Below, one piece after another: positions 1-11,347 of a stretch of DNA of 64,000 nucleotides. Made by a program: the position numbers and the translations under genes. Location of the stretch: NCBI GenBank assembly GCA_029641185.1, contig JAPWGK010000033.1, forward strand, positions 124,001 to 188,000, read 5' to 3'. The notes below the pieces were generated by a model. It saw nothing but the letters and a program-made list of their open reading frames with translations. It had not been told where the DNA came from and did no database searches. Positions within the stretch are counted from its first letter, which is position 1, and each line of letters opens with the position of its first letter. Source of the stretch: Pseudofabraea citricarpa. Taxonomy: Eukaryota > Ascomycota > Leotiomycetes > Helotiales > Dermateaceae.

Positions 1-450
1 TGTTCATATTATGACATGACATTTCATATCATTTCATGTCTCTGTATATATGAAGGTATCCCTATCCTATCCGTTATCCATATCCCTATTGCCTCCCTCC
101 AATCCAAGATTCCAAGCATACTATATGTATATAAATCAACTCCCCAGCCCCTTCAAGTCACTCCTCAGAACACCCATCTATAATACGGTAGGTAACACGA
201 GCGAGAAGCGTAATCGTAAATATCCATCAATGTCCTACCTAACCCCGCAGCTTCCCGCCCACGAGCCATCCCGTCAATCAATCAGTCAACGCCATACAAG
301 CGAGTCCTGCTCTTTAACCAAACCCCTGATCACCAGCACCACCCACCCATAACCAGGACAGAACATACAATAGGAGAGGGTGAGAAACGAGAGAGGAAGG
401 GCTGGGAAGAATATCAGCCCCCTCACCACACCTCCCCTGCTTTTGTTTCC
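1..450. other. 3' flank of the zinc-cluster gene, no gene seen
   Basis: I see no supportable gene here. The plus-strand frame at 50-352 is low-complexity (Ser/Pro/Thr-rich) with no recognisable domain. The stretch is pyrimidine-rich and probably holds the 3' UTR and terminator of the minus-strand regulator that ends at 451. Confidence 0.6.
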
Positions 451-3366
451 CTATCCAAACCACTCATCGTCTCTAAACGCCTCATTATCAACCGGCCCAT
501 TTCCGTTCCCATTGACATTTCCCTGTTGATCCCCGACGTAGAACCCATTCCCATTCCCATTGAGATCCGTGCCATTACCGTTACCCATCCAGTTATCGAA
601 ACCCATAGCCAGGTTCGCCTGATCGCGTAGCCACCAATCCTGGCTCTCGACAAGCGCATCCACACCACCAAACATGGTGCTCGGTGAGACTTGTCGTGTA
701 AGAGAGAGCGATGCATTGGAAGCTGCGGTGGTATTGGTAGCGGTGGAATCAGAGCGGGGTACAGGCGAGATGGATGCTGTGTTATAAGCTGGGAAGGGGA
801 TCGGTGGCATCTGGAGAGATGGATTCGTGCTGGTGTTGGTCATGTTCATGGATCCGATGCCGGGTTGCAAGGTAGGTATGTTCTGGTTGAGGGCTTGAGA
901 GGTGAAGCGTGTGATATTGTTGGTGTTGTTATTGCTGTTGGGTGCGAGGGAGGAGGATGTGGTGCCTGATATGTTGGGGATAGGCTTCGTGTCGGGGAGA
1001 TAGCTGTAGAGGCTTTGCTGAAGTCGGGTCTGACTCTGTGTTGTGTTATGTACGGGTCTTAGTGGAGGTGGTGGTTGGGGGGTTGATTGTGTTGAGGTCG
1101 GTGATACAGCGACTACCATTTCTTGCTTTGGAGAAGGTACATCTGCAGTGCTGAAGAATCCAAATTTGGCGTCTGTACGTGCAAGGACTGCTGAAGCTTC
1201 TTCGGGAAGTTCGATGTTCCATTTACGACCCAGTACACTGAGAATACTAAGTGTTCTTCGGGCACACAGCCAATCTTCGGCTATCTCTTCGAGATTCTTG
1301 ACTCCATGGATGATATCTCGCTTGGCAGTCTTTTCTGGTAGATTCAAAAGATGTATGGTGCACGCTGAATGCACAATATAAACGGCGATGTTACAAATCT
1401 GGCGGAGGCCATAAGTGCGTTTATATAAACGCATGAGTTTTGAGACGGCTCCAGCAGCTTGGGTACACAACTTTCGTGGTGAGACATGTGCGGGAAGTGG
1501 TGAAGTTGATGGGTTGTACTTGAGAAATGGTCGGAATAGATGGATATATAACAGATGGAAGAACATACTAAACACATGTTAGAACAAATATTTCCCAGCC
1601 TAGATTCCTTTCGGCCAATGGGGATACTCAAGAGAATCTCTCCCCAACCACTTTTGGTTCGACTGTCGATTCTCACCCATCTTTGAAATCAGAGGAGAAG
1701 AATCACTTACTGCATGAGTAAAACATTTGGTAGCTGTCCTTCTTTGGGCTCCAGCTCTTTCGGAAGATCCTTCCTCCAGGCCTCTAATCTCGTCTGCAAC
1801 TCACTCAACTTCTTTAATTCCTGAGACTTCCCAACCGGCCTATCGAGATGTTGCGGGTGGTAAAAGAAGATCAACAAATCGCTGCTGATTTCACAGAGAC
1901 TCGAGATCTGCAAAGCCACCGTCCTCGTCCTCGAGATCTGTGAATGAAGCTGTCCTACACCATTATCTGTATACGGGGACCAGGTATCCCCATCCTCGTC
2001 GGGGAAGACGTCATACTTCGACACTGTTATGTTCGCAGTCGATAATTGTGGTAAGCGACCGAGATAATTCGACCAGCATTTATCAAACAGAAAACACCCC
2101 CAAAATGTTACTCTCCGAGCATCGATTTCTTGCTCGTCCATAGTATCCCTCTGGCCATGAGCAGTCATTCCACCAGAATCGAGATTCAGACCCATGTCCA
2201 TAGCCATGCGAAAACTCATTCCGCTATACACCCAGCCTTTTGCTTCACGTCCACAGCCTGCTTCCCGAACAGACATTAAACACAGGGCCTGGATGGTAAC
2301 CAGTCTTGGCTTTTCGTACTCGTCGTTCTCTACAATTAGTCGTTTGGCCTCGGCAAAGAACGCATCGCCTTTCGTTGTAGGGTCATTTGGATCAGCACAA
2401 CCTCGTGGTGAATTAGTAAAATGACATCCTAGAGCCAGCATAGCGTTGACCAGCAAAGAGGAGCAATATATGGTCCTCTTTGGCGTTACCGGTGGTTTTC
2501 CCAGTAAGAAATCTCTATAGAAAAGACTCTTAGACAGCGTGGTAAAGAACGGGTAGTGCCATGTAAAATACATATTGATAAGATGCACGATGACTTCGAT
2601 ATCCTTGGTAACGTTAGTCCAGCTTGTCAGGGGGTCATCCTGCTGCTGGTATTCCAGGGCCAAATTCGACTCGTCATCTTCGGTCGGAGGGAGGTATATC
2701 AGGTTACTCGTCCCACCAAGAAATCTAACAGAACCATTCTCAAGCCTCAGTTCTCCCATCTTGCCTGAGAGCTCCGTCTCAAAGGTTGGAAGGTCCGTAG
2801 TGTATGCGGCATTCTCTTCCTCTTCTTCCCCCTCTTCAATCCCTTGTTCCTGCCGTAGTATACTATCCGCAACATCGTCCAGGCTCTCGCAGGTTCGTAT
2901 CTGGCGTACTAAATTTGGGACATCGTCTTCGGCCGCGTTCAAAATGGCCTGTATTAAGGTCTGCAGCGTAGAGTTTCGAGTCTTCAAGCTATCGATTTTC
3001 TCCTTGTACACGCCCTTCCTCCGATGGTCGCTGTTCGGATCGTAGACGCACTCTATCCCAAAAAAATCAGTCTTCTTTCCAAGATGACGCCCCGATGGAA
3101 AGCAGCTCACCAGTGCCATAGACGCTGGAACAGGCCGCGCACGAAGGCGTGTTCCCATCGCATTTCGACTTCCGCCGGCGGCAGGCAATGCACGCCGTAC
3201 TGACGCAGCGTCTCTTGATGGCCGCCGCATCCCGACTGCTCCTCTTCTTGGATTTCGACGCCGTCCCTCCCACTCCTCCCTCCGCGACAGCTCCCATGGC
3301 CACCCCGTTCACATCATCCCCACCCGCCCCGCTTTGCACCATTTTCTCCGCATCGGTATCCGCCAT
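451..3366 (-). CDS. Zn2Cys6 zinc-cluster transcription factor, NirA/Nit-4-like with fungal TF domain
   Basis: Exons on the minus strand are 3366-3111, 3052-1711 and 1567-451, giving 904 aa with clean frame closure; introns are 58 bp (3053-3110) and 143 bp (1568-1710). The binuclear cluster uses C59, C62, C69, C76, C79 and C87, and intron 1 interrupts it just before C87. A basic linker and short coiled coil follow (DPNSDHRRKGVYKEK), the arrangement seen in NirA/Nit-4 nitrate regulators and their many paralogues. The middle holds the fungal-specific TF domain, and the tail after about residue 660 is rich in Asn, Ser, Pro and Gly, typical of an activation region. It should act in the nucleus as a sequence-specific activator. 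The true NirA orthologue cannot be told from paralogues here, because no nitrate-assimilation genes are adjacent. Start: ATG at 3366, the first in frame, preceded by no competing exon. Confidence 0.9.
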
Positions 3367-4752
3367 GCGCTCGCGGTATAGCTAGCTGTCGATGGCCAAT
3401 TCGGTTCGCCGTCTTCCCTTCCTCTTCCTGCGATGGAATCTCGTCTGGTCAGGGCAGGTTGCCAGAGTCTGGATCGGGGCCCAGCAGCAGGTCAATAAAG
3501 ACTTTAAAGTTTCGATGCCGATGGCGCTATCGGTGGGGACTTTGCGACTCGATAAGTCTGGTGGCGCCAGAATCGTTGGTGGTGTTTTTTTCTTCCTCCT
3601 GGCCTGCCCTGGTGGATCTGACTTACAAATTCGCAATTCGAGAGGAACCAGAACAATGGGGGTTCCGAGGTTTGGGGTCGCGGGTTAGATGCTGACCAAG
3701 ATGTATCTCGCCCGTCTTACTACGTACTCCTCACCCATCTCGTCTCATATCATATCTGGGGAAAGAAGCAATGCTGCTGGCTGGCTGGAGAGTCGAGACC
3801 GGCTGCTGTTGATTAGCAACTGATAAGAAGTGTTGTCTCATAGGTCAGCGACGAGTAATAATGCCAGGGGCAACTGCGGGCATCCATCCATCGGGTGTGC
3901 ATGCAAGAAAGTATATTTGACATCTATCACATATGATGTATTGCTTCCCGTCGATAACTAAGTAGTATCTTCTCAGTACTTATTGCCATATAGCCAGCCT
4001 CTCGAGCAAGACAGCAGATTTAAATGAGATAGATCTCCTCGTGTATATTGTATTTCCTTCTGCAAGTCTTGCCCCGTCGTCATTACGCCGCCGACTTGCA
4101 TGCTTTCTTTGCTTCTTTTGATGCCCAGCACGCCCAGCATATCCAAGCAGGTCGATCTCGTGGTGAAGATAAGCAAGTCGATGTTTCAATTGCTAATCCC
4201 TTATCTCCAGCCCGCACTGCGGCATTGACATCATATTTTCTGGGGGGTCGTCAAACTAATCTTGCTTCGGTCCGTACCTCCATGTGGCTTTGCGCCATGG
4301 AGGAGGACGAAAATATTAGCCGGCTTAAAGCTGTCTTGAAGAAATCTAACTACTTATTCTCTAAAAAAAGAAACATTCAATTTATTGTTAAAGAGAAAGT
4401 TATGAAAACACTTGTTTCAGCACTTCAAAACGTATGATTATTATAAAATCAAAGTTGCCTAGAAAGACCTTGTAAATCAATCAAAAAGCTTCTAATTACT
4501 AAAGGGCATGTGGTTTCCAGAAAGTATACAGCTACTAAAAAAAGATGTGATTACTAAATACTTGTGCTTATTTAACAGCTAAGTTCCAACAAGATCGAAA
4601 GTCATAAAAGGTACGAGGCGGCCAACAATTTCTTCCACGGCCTACCTGATGCAAAAACGCCCTGTAAGTCGCTATGCTATGCTACGCTTTTAAAGGCAGA
4701 CGCTCCAAAAAGAAATGCCAAAGAACGCAATCGACGTCTTGAACACGACCCT
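3367..4752. other. intergenic, promoter side of the zinc-cluster gene
   Basis: This is the 5' flank of the regulator and 3' flank of the MFS gene. Frames such as 4048-4437 (+, 129 codons) have no recognisable domain and run into AT-rich sequence; I do not support them as genes. From about 4330 to 4620 the sequence becomes visibly AT-rich. Confidence 0.55.
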
Positions 4753-6342
4753 TCACCCAGCCGCAAAAGTGCTCTTCTTCCTCAACGTCTCTCCGAATTT
4801 CCACAGCAGGATGGGAGCTGGCCAGCCGAGCCCTATAGCCAGGAAAGCCAACAGGCTATTTCCCCAACCGTAATTCAGCGCCTTGTACATGTAAGGCGCG
4901 AAGAGAGGAAATCCAAAGCCAGCAACGCTCCTCAAGAAGGCACCAGCGCCCACGGCCGACGCCGCATAGCGGGTGTATGCATCGACCATGTAGGTCTGGA
5001 TGCACTGGAAGCCAATGATGGTACCGGCCGAAAAGATAACCGCTCCAATGTTCGGCATGATCCAATGTGCATGTGCTTCAGCTGACCAGCCGTACCAGAA
5101 CAATCCGATCGGCACGAGGAAGGCTCCAGGTATCATGAGCGGGACGCGAAATTCAGGCTTGCCCACGCCGTTGTTGCGTGCTTTGAGTGCTCGGTATATG
5201 CGATCCTGTACGGGAGCACAGATCTGTGTTCCTAGGAAGAAACCTAGGCCCAGCGAGATATAGTTCAGACCTCCGATTCCAACCGATTCGTCGTACTCGC
5301 CTTCCCATAGTGCGGGGAAGGTTGAAAGAACAAGATACATCAATCCGTATAGATATGCCATATAGACTGCGAGCACCTGCACAATAATCTGTGTGCCAAG
5401 AAGTTTGAAGGGCCGGGTCAAGGAGATGCGAAGCGTTGTCCAGAACGTCCGATCAGGATGATCGTATTCCGTACGGAGGGCAGTATTTCCCGTCTCCTTG
5501 ATCAACTTGAGTTTCTTGCGATGTAATAAGACCGGCGCGTACGTTTCCTGCAAGAAGAAGAGACCAGAAAGCTGGATCACAGCATCTACAATCGTCGTCG
5601 CATAAAAGACCCATCTCCAGGTTGTATTTTCCGCAATGAAACCACCTGCTATCGGGCCAACTGCTGGTCCAAGAAGCGGCGCAAGACTGTATATGCTTAT
5701 TGCCTTGCCACGCTCTTCCGCTGTAAAGAGGTCGCTAAGAACTCCTCCACCAAGAGCGAGTGGTGCAGATCCCCCAAGACCAGAAAGGAACCGGAAGGCG
5801 ATCAGCTGGCCTTTACTCCTGGCAAGTCCACATCCCAGGTTGAAGAATAAGTACACCAAGTTGCTAAGTTGGAGCACTATTACCCTTCCATACATCTCTG
5901 ACATGGGGCCAAGAAAGAGCGGTCCAATGGCATATGCGAGGACGAATATAGACAGCGTCAAGGCAAGCTCAGTTTCGTTTACGATCTGGAACAGATTAGC
6001 ATAAGTAAAGATGAAGTCTTAAGGGGATGTGATGCTGACATTGAAATCGGCGGCTATGGCATTCAAAGCTGGCGCAACCATGGATGACGAGACGGGCGAG
6101 ATGAAAGTAAACGACGACACAACAATAGTGGCAGCCCACTTCCTGCCATCTTTCCAATTCTTGGGGTTCTCAGGGTCGGAGTGTCGCCGATGATAGTATG
6201 GTGATTGATTGTCCAGGTGATTGCCCGAAGTCAAGGGCGTCAGTCGATTTGGGGTTTGAGGGCGCGATGGGTCTGATGGTTGCGACACAGCTCCTGAGAT
6301 GTCTGATTGTGGGCGCGTGGGTTGTGGTTCAGCGTCTGCCAT
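4753..6342 (-). CDS. MFS transporter, DHA1 drug:H+ antiporter family
   Basis: Exons 6342-6040 and 5985-4753 give a 511-aa protein. The intron (5986-6039, 54 bp) has a weak GTCAGC donor, but splicing there restores the family sequence IVNETELALTLSIFVLAYA exactly in frame. The cytosolic N-terminus (about 75 aa, Pro/Ser/Thr-rich) ends in the DPENPKNW motif typical of DHA1/polyamine-type fungal exporters. MFS motif A appears as GPMSEMYGR at 127-135, motif B-like RFLSGLGGSAPLALGG at 166-181, and motif C as LLGPAVGPIAGG at 205-216; twelve membrane helices are expected. It probably exports small organic compounds across the plasma membrane; the substrate cannot be read from sequence. The ATG at 6342 was chosen because codons upstream in frame lack another ATG. 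No linked biosynthetic cluster is visible. Confidence 0.92.
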
Positions 6343-7268
6343 GTCCTTTGGAATAGTTTTCACTCGAAGTGATGTGCAAAGAATGGCTGACGTCTAGAGA
6401 GAAGAGTACTTCACAAATCAATTGAGCAGCAAGAGGGAGTAAGAGGTTATATAGATCTGGGGAAACAGTGCTAGGAATGGAGATAAGAGAGGGAACACCG
6501 TCATGGCCGCGATACTAGGGTCACGACTTGACTGGTTGCACAAAAGAAAGGTTGAGGCGAGGGAATGCGCGAGGATATAGAACCAAGGGCTGGTGCCAAC
6601 GGAGTAGGGGGTAGGGCTAGCACACTGACTGACTCCGTACCCCGTGAAGCCCGCTGCCCGCTGCCCAGTGGAAATGCTTCTTTTGAAGCTTATCCGGCAG
6701 TGCTGGACCACTTGCGGCAGGTCGTGACATGTCAAGCGTTGGGAAGCTGATTGTGAGGGGAGATGATCTCAGGATGCCGTGTACCCGAATGCCCGGCCCG
6801 TCATGATGATTCTTTCATTTCAGTATTTGTTCCCATCGCATCGGGCTCGCTAACACTTTCACCGGTAAACGCCTATGTCCAGCCGACGACTCCCCTATTT
6901 CCCTATTTCCAGCCGACCACGCCGACTCTCCTCGCGAAAGAGAAACGACATAAAAGTGTTTGGCCCTAGGGTAAGACTGGATGGCAATCATGTCGAGAGC
7001 GCTGAGATAAGAGAAATACAACGCAACAAAGAAATGAAGCATGAGATGCAGAAAAGAGAGTTATCGTCTCTGCAAGGACAGCTCGCCAAGCTCCATACAT
7101 GGCAATAAAAGACCAGGAAAGCAGTTAAGAACTAAAGGATGATGAAAAGTACTGTGGTGTGTGGTATTGAAATGGGGAGGGAAAAGTTTGAGTTGACAGT
7201 TGGCCCTGGCCAGCCCTTACCCTTCAAAGTTCCTGTGATGGCGGAGCAGCAGAAGCCTATGTTCTAAG
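6343..7268. other. intergenic between MFS gene and 308-aa gene
   Basis: This is the MFS promoter side and the 3' flank of the next minus-strand gene. Short frames on both strands lack any domain. Around 6883-6920 a short segment containing ccctatttcc and cagccgac words is directly repeated. Nothing else is supportable. Confidence 0.5.
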
Positions 7269-8195
7269 TTAACCAGTCTGAGCATGCCACTCAAATGAGA
7301 CGGGCTTCCCTACCAGCTCGATACAAATCTCCATGCTACCTCGCTCAAGCAACATGGCAATCGCATCTCTCAAATCGTCATCACATTCAATGTTCCTCTC
7401 CAGCAAGCGACGTCCCTCATACCCTAGCTTGACGAACCGAAGCAGCTCTCGCTCACGATCGAATGCTATACTGGCCAGCGAATCTGCTAAAGTGTCGAAA
7501 GAAACTCTTGAGAGGTCGATATCAACACCATCATCGGTCCATTTGGTGGTAAGAAGGGCAATGGCTACTTTCGCAGTTCGGGAAGCGTCGTGGTTATCCG
7601 TAACAGTTAGATAACATGCACGCAGCGGGTAGAATGACTGGCCACCTTCGGTTCTTAGATTCTTGATTCCCATCTGCGTCGATGTAATTGCTGAACAGCG
7701 TCGTTTTGAAGGATTAGAGTAAACGATAGTCTTCTCGCCGTCCTCTGGAGTTGTAGTCCCTGATGGCTTATTTCTTCTCTTATTCTTATCATCATCCCTT
7801 AACAAAGATGCTACGTGAGCAGCCCATCGGTTCAATATGGCGACTCTCCACATCTCCGGTACCTGAACGCTGCTTCCGTCTTCGAAAACGATCTCCTTCT
7901 GTGCTAGCCAAGTAAATTGCTTGCCAATCTCCTCTAGGGTATTGATGATCCGGGTTTTAGCAGCCCACGAAACGAGCGGTAGCGTGTACAACTTGGCGCC
8001 ATCAATTTCTTGCGAACGCAAAAGAAGCATCAGACGTTCCTCGGCAGCCACAACTTGTTCCTTTGTAACCCAAAACCCTCTTGTCATGTCTTTGTAAGTA
8101 AAATTGTAGTTGCCCTTACGGTACCAGGTGCTGTCAGGTCGCATTTGGCCCAATCCGCAGATTATGATTTGAGGGTCTTCATTGGACGACGACAT
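7269..8195 (-). CDS. hypothetical protein, 308 aa, unrecognised
   Basis: This is a single open frame. The longest frame begins at a TTG (8237), so I take the first ATG at 8195, giving MSSSNEDPQ and 308 aa. There is no signal peptide and no obvious membrane segment. The N-terminal half (to about residue 140) is mixed alpha/beta in flavour with several Trp residues. A Lys/Arg/Ser/Thr-rich low-complexity linker around 140-170 could be a nuclear localisation signal (KNKRRNK). The C-terminal half is acidic and helical. I do not recognise a family. Codon use and absence of stops over 927 bp support a real gene. A 1.8-kb upstream gap may hide 5' UTR exons. Confidence 0.65.
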   Translation of the reverse strand: MSSSNEDPQIIICGLGQMRPDSTWYRKGNYNFTYKDMTRGFWVTKEQVVAAEERLMLLLRSQEIDGAKLYTLPLVSWAAKTRIINTLEEIGKQFTWLAQKEIVFEDGSSVQVPEMWRVAILNRWAAHVASLLRDDDKNKRRNKPSGTTTPEDGEKTIVYSNPSKRRCSAITSTQMGIKNLRTEGGQSFYPLRACYLTVTDNHDASRTAKVAIALLTTKWTDDGVDIDLSRVSFDTLADSLASIAFDRERELLRFVKLGYEGRRLLERNIECDDDLRDAIAMLLERGSMEICIELVGKPVSFEWHAQTG

Positions 8196-9977
8196 GCTGA
8201 AGGCTGGGGATTTTAGTAGTTTGTGGTCAGGCGGCAAGCTACTGGACAGAAATATCTGTGATAAAAGTTGATCAGAAGACAGAAGTTAAAGAGTAGGTAA
8301 GAGCGGGTTTGATAAGAAACAGCTTGGTTGAAAAGGGATATGCGGATGATAGATTTGTGTGATGAAAGTAACGTAATTGGTACTAGATTTAGCAGAAGGA
8401 TCTGAAGTTACTTTGCAGATATGGTAAGATGGTTATCCATCAACTGCAGATAAACTTGGTCATTTTGGAAGTGATTTTGTCGAATTTCTGAGAAGGAAAA
8501 TAAATAAATTTAAGGATGAAGGTATTAAGAAGGGGATAGAGAAAGAAAGGTACCTAGAAAGATGCACAGAGTTTCTTGATTGTTGTTTGAACTCTTGAAG
8601 AAAGATCTCTAGGTTGCTTGTCAACTCGATTTCTTGCAGTCTTTACACTGGTCGGGAACTGATCTCTGTGAGGTTCTAAGAAACAATTCCGAATTAAGTT
8701 GTGAGAGATCAACAACACAACAGGTGAGCTATTTGCGTAGAGAGTCGTGTTGGGTTATTCAAGGATTGGATAAAGAAGATCTCAACCCTGACAGAGAATA
8801 ACCCGTGATCCTCCACAACCTTTCGACCTGTTGACGAAGAATTTAAAAATTAAGAACTGGCTGTATGACTGGCTATGTTATCTCCGTGCACTTACTTAAA
8901 TACTAGCCGCAATACCTTTAGACGTTATATATTCACATCTGCCAAAATGGAAAGAAATATGCGACTCATCAGATTTAGGTCTTTAATGGATACGGATGAT
9001 CTTTCCTATATGCAGATGATCTTTCAGATAGACACAAACAGAAAGTGGAGATAACTCTGCTTATGATTTAGAAGCAAGGTTACTAACCCTACTTAGAATT
9101 CTTTGTCCGCAGGTATTCTCATCATCTGCACAAGAATATTTAGGAAATATTATGGACCTTATGCTTTTCAGTTTAGCGATAGTCCAGTCTTGAAAATTTA
9201 GGAAATTTTAAGAAACGTGCTTGACCTTCTAAGTTCTCCTTGCTATATTGAAGACGCCACAGAGAAAGAGCTGATTATACGCCCAGAAATATCTTTTCAG
9301 ACTCCAAAGTAAATTATCTTGGTGCCGATGGTATACATTAGCCACGGATACTCCCCCGATCTCAACAAGACGACAGGCATGAAATATTTAGTGCCAGAAG
9401 ACCTTCTTCTTTCCCACCTGGAAAGAATAGCTCCAAAGCAGTTCAGTTACAGCTCAGTTCTAGAGATTCAAACGGCTGGAAAATGACCAATGGCTTTCTT
9501 TCCACTTGGAAACTCAGTTTGGCGTTAAAGAAAGACGTCAAGGGTACCAACGTCGTATGATTGATCCACCTTGAGAAAACAATGCAGGTGCCAGCTGCTG
9601 TAACATAAATTAACCAGATTCCACGAAGAGCAAGATGATTGTCTCATTCTATGTTTGAAGGACGAGGAGGGCACAGAATAAAAGGAGAAGGGGAGAAAAG
9701 ACATGAGGTTGATGGCGCAATTTTAGGACGTCATGTGAAAATCACCCCACCAAGGCTGAGGCTTCAGCAAGAACTAGAGCGAGGCTACAAACTTCTACTC
9801 GTCATCAACATTTCTCTTCCACTAACTCCTTGACATCTCTTTATATATCACTCACAGCTTCAAACAATCCCATATCTGCTCATCGAGGACCTAGAAACCC
9901 ATCTCGCGAATACAATTGAGCATTCTGCCACCATAGCTTCCTCGGCCAACGCACGTCTTTTGCGCCTCGCTCGCACC
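8196..9977. other. intergenic, divergent promoter region
   Basis: This 1.8-kb gap lies between two divergently transcribed genes and must contain both promoters and 5' UTRs. It is AT-rich from about 8240 to 9330. A short word (gatgatctttc) occurs twice near 8994-9030. I see no open frame with domain content and no RNA gene. Confidence 0.5.
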
Positions 9978-10844
9978 ATGTCTACAGCGTCTACTGTACC
10001 AGCCAGTACCGGTCCTGCACCATGGCGACCTCAATTCCTGACACATCTCTCCAAGATGGCATCTCCCGAGCTCGTCTTTACGTCGCTCCAACCAACCAAC
10101 GATCCTAACTCACCTGTGCCCTATGTTCCCCGCGCTAGAACATGCATCCTGCGTGGGATGTGGGCTGAGCTGCCTGAGAACAAGCATAACGAAGCACCAA
10201 TGAATGAGAGAGTTTACGAGAGCGATCTGCTTAGCCTGACTACGGATGTGAGAATGTCCAAGGTGCCAGAGATCTTTGCGAGTGGAAAGGGCCACGGCGA
10301 GGTAGGACAAAGTCAGGGAAGTGGAGGTGGAGGGCCGGTAGAAGCCGTCTTCTGGGTGAAGGAAGCCATGACCCAGTGGAGATTTCGTGGGGAGGCGTAC
10401 GTCGTGGCGCCTGATATCGAAGGCAAAGGAGATGAGTCAAGCGGAACAAGAACGGTAAAGAGCAAGATTGGGGAGAGGATGAGGGTAGTAAATGAGAAAG
10501 GCAAGGAAGAATGGAGTTGGGAGAGAGAGCTGACTGCTCACTTTGGCAACCTGAGTCCCGGCATGAGAGGGAGCTTCAAAAACCCCGAGCCTGGAAGTCC
10601 AGTCTCCATTCCTCCGAGTGACACAAGGTTATATCTCGGACAGACGGTGACGGATCTTCACGACGAAGTGGCCAGGAAGAACTTCAGAGTTGTTATCATC
10701 AGACCGGATGAGGTTGAACAAGTGGATCTGACGGAACCCGACAAGGCAAGAAGGTGGAAGTACACGTATGTTGGGCCCAACAGCAGCAGCAATGAAGGAG
10801 GAGAGAGTTTGGGGGAATGGAAGCAGGAAGAATTGTGGCCCTGA
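9978..10844 (+). CDS. pyridoxamine 5'-phosphate oxidase-like FMN-binding protein (Alr4036 type)
   Basis: A 288-aa uninterrupted frame. The frame opens at a TTG (9960); the first ATG is 9978 (MSTASTVPAS). The N-terminal region contains APWRPQFLTHL, a block PRARTCILRGMW, then YESDLLSLTTDVRMSK, and later VEAVFWVKEAMTQWRFRG. This order is that of the split-barrel FMN-binding domain called Pyridox_oxase_2/Alr4036-like. A C-terminal segment with VVIIRPDEVEQVDL and KYTY closes the fold. Family members are cytosolic flavoproteins whose substrate is mostly unproven; classical PNP oxidase activity should not be assumed. A Gly/Ser-rich loop near residues 113-120 is an insertion relative to compact bacterial members. 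Confidence 0.85.
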   Translation: MSTASTVPASTGPAPWRPQFLTHLSKMASPELVFTSLQPTNDPNSPVPYVPRARTCILRGMWAELPENKHNEAPMNERVYESDLLSLTTDVRMSKVPEIFASGKGHGEVGQSQGSGGGGPVEAVFWVKEAMTQWRFRGEAYVVAPDIEGKGDESSGTRTVKSKIGERMRVVNEKGKEEWSWERELTAHFGNLSPGMRGSFKNPEPGSPVSIPPSDTRLYLGQTVTDLHDEVARKNFRVVIIRPDEVEQVDLTEPDKARRWKYTYVGPNSSSNEGGESLGEWKQEELWP

Positions 10845-11301
10845 AGCGCTGTAATCAGAGTAGCATCTGAATCAGGGTCAAGCTGCGAGGATTGGGTGAT
10901 AGCGACCAAGCTGTCGGTACCGCCATATGCTGCCCAAAAACACACGCAGAGAAAGTCAAATGATAATATTTTTGAGAACATGACCTGTTCAGCTGTATAA
11001 TACAGTGGTGAGTGGCCCATCTCGATCAAATTCAATCAGCCGCCGGGGTTGGGGGGATGGTTGGAGGTGCAATGGCAGGGCGTACCACTTGGTCGGGTCC
11101 ATTTGTAGCGCTTTTCTGCTGTGGGAGACTTGAAGCGGCCACCTCAACATCCAACACAATATGGCCGTCGGAAAGAGACCGAACGGACGAAGACGGTGAG
11201 CCATACGGAGGTGTTCCCAGCTCAACGGTAACCTGTGGGAGAGTCGTTGCTGCCAGCTATTCTGAGGTGCAAGGCAAAAGAGCGAAGAGGCCGAACAGGG
11301 T

Positions 11302-11347
11302 GAGGGTTGCGGGTTGCGGGTTGCGGGTTGAGGGTTGAGGGCTGAGG
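11302..11347. repeat. GGGTTGC/GGGTTGA heptamer repeat
   Basis: About six tandem 7-bp units of GGGTTGC or GGGTTGA. They are G-rich in runs of three, so a G-quadruplex on the plus strand is possible. They differ from the fungal telomere unit TTAGGG and there is no other subtelomeric sign. Confidence 0.8.

Noticed and set aside
4048..4437. 129-codon plus frame after the zinc-cluster gene
   Set aside because: No recognisable domain; the 3' part is AT-rich noise.
11302..11347. Telomere-like repeat
   Set aside because: Units are GGGTTGC/GGGTTGA rather than TTAGGG, only six copies, and genes flank it on both sides.
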